Origin: Elusimicrobiota bacterium
Lineage (GTDB): Bacteria; Elusimicrobiota; Elusimicrobia; UBA1565; UBA9628
DNA: 36,284 nt
Assembly (NCBI GenBank): GCA_023700845.1
Contig: JAMPYD010000004.1
Span: 1 to 36,284, forward strand
Direction of reading: 5' to 3'
In this document: positions 12,001-16,076 of the stretch, piece after piece
Position numbering within the stretch: the stretch's first letter is position 1
How the letters are laid out: every line of letters begins with the position of its first letter
Program-made: the position numbers and the translations under genes
The notes under the pieces: generated by a model
Told to the model about the DNA's origin: nothing
Databases searched by the model: none
What the model saw: the letters and a program-made list of their open reading frames with translations, nothing else

Positions 12001-12102
12001 CAGTCCCGCACGCTCTGGTTCCAGATTTCGACCCCCCTTGCGACGAGCACGGGGGCGGCGCAGGACGTTCGGATCACCGCGCGCGCGGTGAAGGATCCTT
12101 AA
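1..12102 (+). CDS. Giant secreted Gly-rich / fibronectin / beta-propeller / beta-helix surface protein (5' partial)
   Basis: The frame is open from base 1 to the TAA at 12100-12102, so 4033 residues are visible and the N-terminus lies outside the window. Order of parts (residues counted from base 1): Gly-rich adhesin-like region about 1-240; a domain with the pattern SYxESxPTxNNPN...GEWDFxL about 275-345; two fibronectin-III-like domains about 351-567; five copies of a roughly 130-residue module (STGTW...YYR...HLHVLP...GPFW...GESQ); two jelly-roll/MAM-like inserts (nt 2139-2535 and 8428-8820, sharing RRVSS and LQGSWSG); three seven-bladed propeller regions; a NosD-like beta-helix about 3037-3690; two more fibronectin-like domains; and an Ig-like C-terminal domain about 3889-4033. 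There are no transmembrane segments after the start. The role is probably a cell-surface or extracellular adhesin or binding protein; no enzyme motif is seen. The next gene starts 18 nt downstream. Confidence 0.9.
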   Translation, partial: TRNGGGAGGGGSYGGGGGGGGGSAARAFGLSSGAGGAGGSTGVAAGGGGGSGNYGAGGNGGAAGNPGGGNGSCNGCTGVGGAAGSGAFTGTGGGASTFKMNSGGSGGGGGGLYGSAALSQLFLGSGGGGGGASNEGPVSGATGGSGGGILLILSSSVINSGTIASNGGAGSNGGAWSAPYGGGGAGSGGSVLVRSLAFSNSATFTAVGGGPGSAGGNSGNNMGGAGGGGGGVGRVRIEADAITQGTVNPAPATAGAPSAAGSDWVFFDNPSPADGATLAATLLPGSDAAGSYAESDPTPNNPNLIADGQEGEWDFALDPVNTVSGRYYLRMTRASATPLTGYTNLAIIDARVPPSAVDDLSAAPVEGSSTTLLLSWSAPGDDGDTGALLAGSSYYIQHSTDAAVVFSTTAAQVVLSTAGVYPGVLQQHALTGLSGNTTYHLRVWTADPAGNLSALSNGATTVTMSPAVSAARVDSVLLSSVTANWSPLPDASVSGSSNSAQGYVLEASTAADFSGVVGSSRTLGVSLSTLTIAGLAGDATYYFRVGSLNFASTAHYSLAGSTYVAPYAVADAIIAGQSTGTWYSSSSFTFSSSFAGAAYYRVVFDANAGHSWTGTEARWDPPGALTVQAADGQGWYLHALPHDAGGAPGVSRDIGPFWRDGTPPAASAFRSYDSTAGVLGETQVNDLTAGVTVQVTVSDLLAGMRSSPVARVFGFESAGLPTGWTTGGDANWSAQTAIVYAGTSSIRSGGIGADQSTYLETLLTTLGGYTTFYRRVSSQSGGDYLEFYINGSLQGSWSGENPWTVSVYAVPAGTAAFRWQYIKNGWESSGSDAAWLDAVSLPPVVAFSARYTRDAGATWTDLRSTSSLTGPYLSLTGSDGSLAGETLKILGLQLNFSTNAATCAAASPCGATNQVYFTAEDAAGNSRESGPYAVLVATTPSARDVSSPFSTGTWSSAAAVPFESTFSSAAYYRYFWDTAASHSWTETETIWSAPDGPLSLAATIDSQDWHLHVLPYNVLGSSGAPRAFGPYWTDAAAPAGSGFDHISSTGGALGESQLTTLMAGATVRLTVTQDSFSGLLLSTTAVPGYAAYAPGGAGSLFTNDGGASWVAFSSAASYSGSFDEFRALAVYQGKLYAGQGSGGGGGDVYACAPATGGSSTACEAGDWTLSANNAHSAVNALAVFRGRLYAGLGSNAGNDDIQVYDGAAWASSYDSNLGIVNAIHALAEYKGKLYATRGGAAAGNGDVLVCDPALTGAADVCDPGDWSFAYDGARLEFRSLSVFNGLLYAGQGSAAGDGDIYVCRPGATGGQETCENGDWSLSRDGASGSVYALEAFGGRLYAGLGYAAGQGDIYACDPALTGAAHVCDAADWSRDYDGATASVLSLKAYKGFLFAGTGSAAGDGDLKVKIGPAWKPVLDGAQETVSALMPFEGDLYAGQGLYNPDGRVVRLTPWVSSTALTGADGTTAAQSVSALIPALAASPDTTVCGGVSTCTARNQIVFAVSDLAGGVAQIGPFAVIASSTAYADEVAGPATGTWLTTSTMSFTSAFARTAYYRYAWDTSASHAWTEAEARWDPAAGITVQAAPGGQGWHLHVLPYSLTDGSGTPRDLGPFWSDGAPPAASAFRLYSSSGGLMGESQAIDLIGGATVQISLQDLGSGLLLSTGSLPGAAPASGGPGVVFSTDAGRTWSAMSAPVLARSDGNSWVTLAEYSDRLYAGMGPGAGAGDTYSCNPAATGDAAVCEAADWSLSRSVSYDIVNAAAVFNGKLYLGYGNDAGEGDIEVFDGAAWSNSYNGSQSNIYALAVFRGRLYAAQAGSAGTGDVLVCSPAATGDAQTCDAGDWSVALDGAGSNAYSLVALNGVLYAQTDDASGILRLLACTPGATGEADICDAGDWSVGYASQGSYNNGLIAHDGKLFRSEYNTGRILVCDPSRSGRAEICESGDWATEYDGADSNNYYFGRSGGDLFAGPLNGNYIVKRSSGVWRQAGSVPGNVRSLQSFNGRLYAGDSGADVYLFSPLVSSITVTGADGSTALETLTAVLPTLVNSTNSQTCGGGYPCGATNQVAFTIMDAAGNALWAGPYAVIVATTADAAAVVGPSTRAWVSFATFTFNSSFVNAAYYRRAWEASPSHAWTEAETRWDSVDGPLHLEASAPGTEYYLHVLPYNVLDSSGAPRVLGPYRRDDAAPAFSGFRVVSSTGGLMAESQLVDLAAGVTVQIQVQDLLSGLHVATAAATGELAAPAGGYGVIYTNDAGATWTAFASSVSAQTIFYGFESLAVFRGRLYAGQGTNAGEGDILVCDPAVTGEPGDCESGDWSSSRPTAYYSAHAMQVFNDRLYAAYGGWGGSGYGDIEVFDGASWTMSHDGPDDRVVALAAYGGKLYAGRTNGWNIGGGDVIVCDPAFTGAAAVCDSGDWSMSYDGTGYQANALVEFSGRLYAGFGSPNDGTGDIRVFDGKTWTMSHDGAFDRVNAFAVYGGRLYAAAAGAAGGEGDIMVCDPRATGLPASCEAGDWSVSHDGTTAEVKSLSVFNGFLFAGLGAAAGDGDLLVFDGAAWRRVYNGTSDALTSLAAFNGRLYAGSRAAGQARVLRLTPAVSSVTYTAAQGSTGAETLSAVIPTFADSLNSAVCGGTAPCTATNQVYFAAGDLAANAVHGPYAVLIDTSVTASADDVVSVRSTGTWYATSSFTFTSSFAGAGYYRFVFDANAGHAFDDSEPVWGSGTLSTGPASPGGAFYLHLKPFTLADVAGATRDLGPFRFDPSTPVLSGFAALDLGGAPLAEGAPLRLASGVTVQILVQDGLSGLSVRPSLASDRFETGLPERWVSTGPTAWYATADSANSGAFSLRAGTITHGQSTGVELVRRVRAGTLTFQRRVSSEADFDALRFFIDGQLQGSWSGTVAWGQVSFAVTAGTRSFRWSYEKDGTLSQGLDSAWIDDVVFPGSAYVVSYSSDAGATWRVASATVTTALPYVALTGAEGSTAQETLTAYGLDFAHAPSPVTCAGTAPCAATNQVIFSAADRTENESSGPYAVSVDTETYPGCEITRNVGAGMPYATISAGVAALPSTLTGHSCVVIRDGANYAEQVTVRGFTNNGSSITIFADPATGLRPVVDPPAFATAAFVVANASVSLQGIDVRPTAQSVSYGVLVSSAYVSLSSVNVQDAGGMITEAGIVLGADSQYGAVSYASATVTEAYGILILGRHNVVSFSSMTNSSNSDNTGKRALAILGSGASSNTVNRAYLVGQLGDAAMFGPQAAFNTLSNSTAVSFGSSMAGLYINDSDSNTVSGNYFENMIGYGVYLGAGAQYNTISQSTMISAAASFKALMLNGASSNTVTGSFIRNTAGHGASLQSGASLNVISQSTVSADAGAYAAVYVAGSDSNTLTGNMIDGGPGNALYLDTGSDYNTVSLSTLATSGVNRAGLVLQAATNNLILRVHAQSLGGSGGYVANANFNSIRLSTFVSVTAGYFGLLLDNANDNGVSDASIRSSNGTALQIYGARNVISRATMTAGDHGLYLVAAATTAVYDSYIQGSTAAYVSGSTGTMIGGSMLAATDAAGSALALDGGSVNLTIATSTLLAPSQGRGLALNPGSVGVVSIGSVTFGGAGRGVEISTQGANFTLSVDSVTFRGLASGATAIHFLGGAFVSTITLAYFEDASAARNVSAAALDVASRLTMRSSRGPRQGPAFEMDPNALVDWPDLLPPGAPSIFTVGLSSIGVQYGLAGADAYVVEASTMADFSGVVLASATLAQAARLAPQTLDPNTTYFLRAGSVWGGSTIYAQAVLSTATLSALVQGTTVYRIDVTSMIVNWLPLPLAPPDASSMSSSGYILEVSTRSDFVPLWTSSATPNAALSTLTASGLLGGDTYYFRVGSLNWNGIPNYAAAVSTLMPVQLGVELTTHTLSLPGLTAMNTTISISTSIVVTNTGNVLETYALSATTITPSSPWKIGASPAVDVFTLWTVVNSTQAGSIDFTAGHKLSDAETSCGESVFTMGNQSCVQVPIGQSRTLWFQISTPLATSTGAAQDVRITARAVKDP
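40..66 (+). repeat. (GGC)9 trinucleotide run
   Basis: Nine consecutive GGC codons encode nine glycines inside the Gly-rich region of the giant protein. A trinucleotide run changes protein length without breaking the frame. It is also a place where assembly errors are likely. Confidence 0.8.
3364..4362 (+). repeat. Beta-propeller 1 (seven blade repeats)
   Basis: Seven blade strands of the type xALAVFxGRLYAGxG can be counted: FRALAVYQGKLYAGQG, VNALAVFRGRLYAGLG, IHALAEYKGKLYATRG, FRSLSVFNGLLYAGQG, VYALEAFGGRLYAGLG, VLSLKAYKGFLFAGTG and VSALMPFEGDLYAGQG. Between them are GDIxVCDPAxTG...CxxGDWS or short VYDGAAW linkers. Seven evenly spaced copies fit one closed propeller. The fold is inferred from the repeat pattern; no structure was computed. 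Confidence 0.75.
5107..6066 (+). repeat. Beta-propeller 2 (seven blade repeats, more diverged)
   Basis: Seven blade cores are visible, from WVTLAEYSDRLYAGMG to VRSLQSFNGRLYAGDSG. Blades 4 to 6 are the most diverged of all three propellers (LYAQTDD, LFRSEYN and LFAGPLN). The Cys-pair/GDWS linkers are kept between most blades. Confidence 0.65.
6814..7782 (+). repeat. Beta-propeller 3 (seven blade repeats)
   Basis: Seven blade cores run from FESLAVFRGRLYAGQG to LTSLAAFNGRLYAGSR. Linkers alternate between a short FDGxxWTMSHDG type and the longer CDPxxTG...CxxGDWS type. It is closer to propeller 1 than propeller 2 is. Confidence 0.75.
9109..11078 (+). repeat. NosD-like right-handed beta-helix region of the giant gene
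   Basis: Short repeats of the type SNTVSGNxxxNxxGxGVYLxxGAxxNTISQSTM recur about every 24 to 48 residues, rich in Asn, Ser, Thr and Gly. They are preceded by a cap resembling DUF1565-type starts (YATISAGVAALP...VVIRDGANYAEQVTV). This is the usual signature of parallel beta-helix (PbH1/NosD-like) domains, often surface carbohydrate-binding or adhesive. No catalytic residues of pectate lyases could be assigned. Confidence 0.75.
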
Positions 12103-12120
12103 GTCGCATCGGAGAAAAAA

Positions 12121-12780
12121 ATGAACGCGGAAAAGAGATGGCTGGCGGGCCTGGCGGCGGGATTCGCGCTGCTGGGATCGGGCTGGGCTCATGCGGCGGG
12201 CGTCACGGACTCACTGACCGTGACGATCATCCCCGACGCGTCGTACTCGCTGTCGGTGACGACGACGAACGTGGGCCTGGACCTCGGCACGGTCGGGCTC
12301 ACGCTGAGCACGCAGACGGTGAGGCCGTCGACGATCACGGTGACGAGCTCTTACGCCGGGACGGACCTCAAGCTCCAGGGCTCGATGTCGAGCCCGGGCG
12401 TGCCGTGGACGTTCTCGGCGAATACGGCGGTGCCTGCGGCGGATGCGCTGGCGTCGTGGGCGGTGTTCACCGACACGAGCGTGACGGTCGCTCCGGCCCA
12501 GGCCGGCGGGTTCTTCAGCGGCACGGTTCCGGGCGCTTCGGGCAGCGACGTGATCGACGGGACGAACCGCGACGTGGGCGTGGTCGCCGGGGTGAACCCG
12601 CGCTTCGTGGCGCTCGCGGCCGAGGCCGGCTACAAGTCGATGGAGAGCATCCCGTCGAACGCGGTCGACCTGGCGGCGAGCCGCTCGCACCTGTGGCTGT
12701 ACTTCACGCTGCCGCCGAGCACGACGGACACGACCGCGAAGCGGATCACGATGACGCTGACCGCGGGAGCGCCCAACTGA
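12121..12780 (+). CDS. Small secreted protein, stand-alone copy of the giant protein's C-terminal domain
   Basis: 219 residues. A GGAG ribosome site (12111-12114) sits six bases before the ATG. The N-terminus is a signal peptide (basic KR, hydrophobic stretch, cleavage near AHA-AG). The mature part begins DSLTVTIIP, matching DSFTVTIVP at the mature start of the 13721 gene. The body aligns by eye with the last ~145 residues of the giant protein: an STITVTSxY / TSIVVTNTG block, then PWxxxAxxxxxD...WxVxxxT, and near the end LWxxFxLPxxT / LWFQISTPLAT followed by ITxTxxA. I read it as an Ig-like surface domain that may pair with, or substitute for, the giant's C-terminus. It lies 18 nt after the giant gene and overlaps the next gene by one base. 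Function unknown. Confidence 0.85.
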   Translation: MNAEKRWLAGLAAGFALLGSGWAHAAGVTDSLTVTIIPDASYSLSVTTTNVGLDLGTVGLTLSTQTVRPSTITVTSSYAGTDLKLQGSMSSPGVPWTFSANTAVPAADALASWAVFTDTSVTVAPAQAGGFFSGTVPGASGSDVIDGTNRDVGVVAGVNPRFVALAAEAGYKSMESIPSNAVDLAASRSHLWLYFTLPPSTTDTTAKRITMTLTAGAPN

Positions 12781-13685
12781 TGACGCCGCGCCTCATTCGG
12801 CGGATTCTCGCTGCGGCCGCGCTGTCGGCGGCCATAAGCCCGCACGCGCGGGCGGACATCGGGCTGGGAGCGCGCTTCGGGGACGTGCTGCTCGAGGGCG
12901 CGCAGACCGGGAGGACCTACAACCTCCGGGAGGCCGCGCACGTGCCGTTCGGGATCGAGAACAAGGGCGACGCGGAGGCGGAGATCGTCATCGAGTTCGA
13001 GGCGCCGGACAAGCTTCACACCTCGAAGGACTACGATCCGATCCCGGATCCGTCGTGGTTCAAGGCGATCCCTGCGCGGATGACGATCGGGCCGAAGGCC
13101 GTGGGCTTCTTCGACCTGCTGCTGACGATCCCGGACGACCCGAGACTGGTCGGAAGGCATTTCCAGGCCGTCGTGAAGGCGCGCATGGACGGCACGGGGA
13201 CGCTCGCGGTGGCCATCGAAAACCGCGTGCGCATCTCGATCGGGCCGGGGCCGGACTCGCTGAAAGCGGAAAAGAAGGAGAAGGCGATGCAGCAGCTGGA
13301 CTTCGACGTGACCCCGCAGACGCTTTACGCGCGAGGGGTCCCGGTCGGGAAGAAGTTCGACCTGCGCAAGGAGCAGAAGAAGGCGATCCGCGTGGCCAAC
13401 TACGCGGCGGATACGCTGTCGATCCGGATGACGGTGGAGGGCTGGGACAAGCGCATCCCGCTGCCGGAAGGGTACGAGGCCGTTCCGGATCCGTCATGGG
13501 TGAAGCTGAAGTCGTCGACGGTGAAGGTCGCGGGCTCGGCGATCGGGCAGGCGTTCCTGACGATCGAGGTGCCGGATGACCCCGCGCACAAGGGCAGGAA
13601 ATACGCCGCGATGATCCGCTCGGGCCTGACGGCGGGCTTTTGGCTGGACGCGCCGGTGAAGGTCCTGTTCGAGACGTCGCCGTGA
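12780..13685 (+). CDS. Secreted protein with a duplicated Ig-like domain
   Basis: 301 residues from the ATG at 12780, which shares one base with the previous stop codon (TGATG). The open frame extends much further upstream, but this start gives a signal peptide (basic RLIRR, Ala-rich core, cleavage near ARA-DI). Two halves are homologous by eye: YDPIPDPSWFK...VGFFDLLLTIPDDPRLVGRHFQAVVKAR and YEAVPDPSWVK...IGQAFLTIEVPDDPAHKGRKYAAMIRS, each followed by a final beta-strand. A Lys/Glu-rich linker (about residues 160-170) joins them. The beta-rich pattern suggests COG1470-like Ig domains. It probably acts at the cell surface or in the periplasm with its neighbours, but no family name can be given safely. 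Confidence 0.85.
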   Translation: MTPRLIRRILAAAALSAAISPHARADIGLGARFGDVLLEGAQTGRTYNLREAAHVPFGIENKGDAEAEIVIEFEAPDKLHTSKDYDPIPDPSWFKAIPARMTIGPKAVGFFDLLLTIPDDPRLVGRHFQAVVKARMDGTGTLAVAIENRVRISIGPGPDSLKAEKKEKAMQQLDFDVTPQTLYARGVPVGKKFDLRKEQKKAIRVANYAADTLSIRMTVEGWDKRIPLPEGYEAVPDPSWVKLKSSTVKVAGSAIGQAFLTIEVPDDPAHKGRKYAAMIRSGLTAGFWLDAPVKVLFETSP

Positions 13686-13720
13686 GATCGAGATCATGAG
13701 AATAACTTCGCAGGAGCACG

Positions 13721-15646
13721 ATGGACCATAGTCCCCTCAAGAGGGGCATGCGGGCGCTCGCCGCCTTGGCCGCGGCGAGCTGGCTGCTGGCCGTTCCCGG
13801 TACGGGGACGGCTCGGGCCGCCGCGTCCGACTCCTTCACCGTCACGATCGTCCCTCGCGACGTCTGGCCCCCCACGCCCGTGACCGACCTGGTCGCGGTC
13901 CCGGGCGCGGAAGGCCAGATCCTGCTGCAATGGACGGCGCCGGATTCCAACTCGAACGCGCTCGGCACGCTGACGCCCGCGGCCGGCTACCTGATCCGGA
14001 TCGCGAGCTTCTCGGTCGCCTCCGTCGGGGGCAGCACGACGGCCTGGTGGGGCGCGGCGGCGGACGTGCGCGCGCTGCCGCCGCCGGCTCTGAGCGTCGT
14101 CCCCCCCGCTCCGGGAGCCCCGGGCGCCGCGGAGAACCTTCTGCTCAACCAGCTCGAGCCCGGCGTCACGGTCTACGCGATGCTCGTGAGCTCGGACACG
14201 GCCGGGCAGCTCTCCGACTCCGACCTCCCTTCGCGCACGCCGCTGGCCCAGGCCAACGCGCTCGTCTTCGACGCGGTCCCGCCCGCTCCCGCGTCGATCG
14301 CGGCGGCGCAGAACGGGATCGGCAGCGTTCTCGTCTCCTGGCCCGCTTCGCCGGCCTCCGACCGCGACTACTACCGGCTGCTCGTCGACTCCACGGCGCC
14401 GCGCGACTTCTCCGATGAATACGCCGTCCTGGTCGATTCGCCCGCCCTGACGGCGACCTTGACCGGCTTGGCCGCGGGCGTCTACGCTCTGCGCATCGCT
14501 GTCGTCGATAAAGGCCTGCCGTCGCACGCCGGGATCGCGCTCGCCAGCCCGGCGGCGAGCTCGACGACCGTGACCGTGGCCTCGAGCATTCTGCTGCCGC
14601 AGGCGCCGTTCGGGGTGGCCATGTCCAGCGCCGGCGCGGCGGTGACCGTGAGCTGGATGCCCGTGGAGCGCTACGAGGACGGCGCCGGCTTCGCCGATCC
14701 GACCGCGGCGCTGTCCTCGGAGCTCTCCGCCTACCGCGTCTATCGCGCGACCTCGGTCGTCGCCGGCGGCTGGACCCAGCAGATCCAGCTGTCGAGCTCG
14801 ACCTTGATCTGGACCGATCTCGCGGGCGGCCCGCAGTATTTCTATCACGTGCGCGCGGAGAACGAAAGCGGCCTGTCGGCGCGCTCGGTGTTCCGTTCCG
14901 TCGGGACGCTGTCGGCCTTCGTGATCGCGCCCGACGACCGCAGCTACTTCGAGGTGCCCTCGCAGAGCGTGCTTCCGATCGAGGGGACCGCCGGCCAGGC
15001 TCCGACGGCCTACCTGGCCGCGGCCGCGGCGCGTCCCCAGGATCTGGGCGGGCGGGTGGTCAAGTCGATCGAGTTCACGGCGATGCAGGGCGGGCAGACT
15101 TTGGCGCCGAATTTCTCGCTCCCGGTCATGGGCCGCCTGAAGCTGCGCTACGAGATGAACGCGTCGTCGGTGGTGCCCTCGGGCATGTCGGCGGCCGCCG
15201 TGCCGGCCAACCCGAGCAACATCGGCGTCTACTGGTACAACGGCTCGGCCTGGGTCCAGATGTACGGACGGCTCGATCAGACGGACCAGTCGCTGAACCT
15301 TGAGACGAAGTATTTCGGCATATACCAGCTGCGCATCGTCGAGCGCGCGACCGACTTCGCTTTCGACCAAGCGGGCGTCTCGAACCGGTTCGTCACGCCC
15401 AACGGCGACGGACGCAACGACTCGGTCGTGTTCTCCTACGACAACCCGAAAGACGTCTCGGTCCGCGCGCGCATCATGGACCTGAAGGGGCGCGTGATCG
15501 TCCCCGAGCTGCCCCAGGGTCCGGTCACGAACAGCCGCGTGTGGGACGGCCGCGCCGGCGGCGCCTACGTGCCGGGCGGGGTCTACCTGTACCAGATCGA
15601 AGGTGAGGGCCGGACCTTCAGCGGAACGATCGTGATTCTGAAATAA
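13721..15646 (+). CDS. Secreted fibronectin type III protein with C-terminal FlgD-type Ig domain
   Basis: 641 residues; AGGAG at 13712-13716 supports the start. A signal peptide (about 1-38) is followed by DSFTVTIVP, the mature-end motif also found in the 12121 protein. Three fibronectin-III-like domains follow (about 48-180, 188-290 and 294-400), then a beta-rich region (about 402-545). The C-terminal ~95 residues are a FlgD-type Ig domain: TPNGDG at 559-564, then DSVVFSY, RARIMDLKGRV, RVWDGR and PGGVYLYQIEGEG. Domains of this type end many exported proteins and resemble the C-terminal tails of type IX secretion cargo in Bacteroidota. This suggests the protein is exported and anchored with help from the PorV-like barrel encoded at 16073, which is an inference. 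Confidence 0.9.
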   Translation: MDHSPLKRGMRALAALAAASWLLAVPGTGTARAAASDSFTVTIVPRDVWPPTPVTDLVAVPGAEGQILLQWTAPDSNSNALGTLTPAAGYLIRIASFSVASVGGSTTAWWGAAADVRALPPPALSVVPPAPGAPGAAENLLLNQLEPGVTVYAMLVSSDTAGQLSDSDLPSRTPLAQANALVFDAVPPAPASIAAAQNGIGSVLVSWPASPASDRDYYRLLVDSTAPRDFSDEYAVLVDSPALTATLTGLAAGVYALRIAVVDKGLPSHAGIALASPAASSTTVTVASSILLPQAPFGVAMSSAGAAVTVSWMPVERYEDGAGFADPTAALSSELSAYRVYRATSVVAGGWTQQIQLSSSTLIWTDLAGGPQYFYHVRAENESGLSARSVFRSVGTLSAFVIAPDDRSYFEVPSQSVLPIEGTAGQAPTAYLAAAAARPQDLGGRVVKSIEFTAMQGGQTLAPNFSLPVMGRLKLRYEMNASSVVPSGMSAAAVPANPSNIGVYWYNGSAWVQMYGRLDQTDQSLNLETKYFGIYQLRIVERATDFAFDQAGVSNRFVTPNGDGRNDSVVFSYDNPKDVSVRARIMDLKGRVIVPELPQGPVTNSRVWDGRAGGAYVPGGVYLYQIEGEGRTFSGTIVILK

Positions 15647-15716
15647 AGCCCCTTTAATCGATTTCGCCGGCCCGAAACACGGATTTCGCATGCTTTCTCC
15701 ATAATAGGGGCAGCCC

Positions 15717-16076
15717 ATGCCCTTTCTGAGATCCGCCTTCCTTGCCTTCAGCCTGTGCGTTTCCGCCGCTTTGCCGGGGCCCGCTCCGCTGGGATTCGCT
15801 TTCGCAGGCGCGACGAACCGTGTCATTACTCCCAACGGGGACACCCTTAACGACAGCGTCACCTTCCGCTTCACCAATCCGAGGGAGTCGAGCGGCTTCA
15901 TCCGGATTTACGACCTGCGCGGGCGGGAGCTGCGCAACCTGTCGATCTCGATCGGCGACACCTCTAAGGCCTGGGACGCGCGCGCCAACGGGCAGATCGT
16001 GGCCGCCGGCGTCTACATCTACGTCCTGAGCATCGAGAGCCGCACCTACTCGGGGGCTGTCGTGGTGGTCCGATGA
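15717..16076 (+). CDS. Stand-alone secreted FlgD-type Ig domain protein
   Basis: 119 residues: a signal peptide (about 1-30, ending near AFAGA) and one FlgD-type Ig domain. Landmarks are TNRVITPNGDTLNDSVTFRF, IRIYDLRGREL, KAWDARANG and AAGVYIYVLSIESRTYSGAV. It is essentially the C-terminal domain of the 13721 protein with nothing in front of it. The 70-nt gap before it has a CATAAT box at 15700-15705, but no convincing -35 box. It overlaps the next gene by four bases (ATGA), so the two are probably translated together. Possible roles are a subunit of a surface complex or a plug for the PorV-like partner; neither is shown. Confidence 0.85.
   Translation: MPFLRSAFLAFSLCVSAALPGPAPLGFAFAGATNRVITPNGDTLNDSVTFRFTNPRESSGFIRIYDLRGRELRNLSISIGDTSKAWDARANGQIVAAGVYIYVLSIESRTYSGAVVVVR

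Noticed and set aside
15684..15705. A promoter before the stand-alone FlgD-Ig gene (CATAAT at 15700)
   Set aside because: No -35 box at the right distance and no extended -10. The gene can be served by the upstream operon, so it is not listed as a feature.
13694..15901. A 735-codon - strand frame over the fibronectin gene
   Set aside because: Shadow frame. The + frame has a ribosome site, a signal peptide and recognisable domains.
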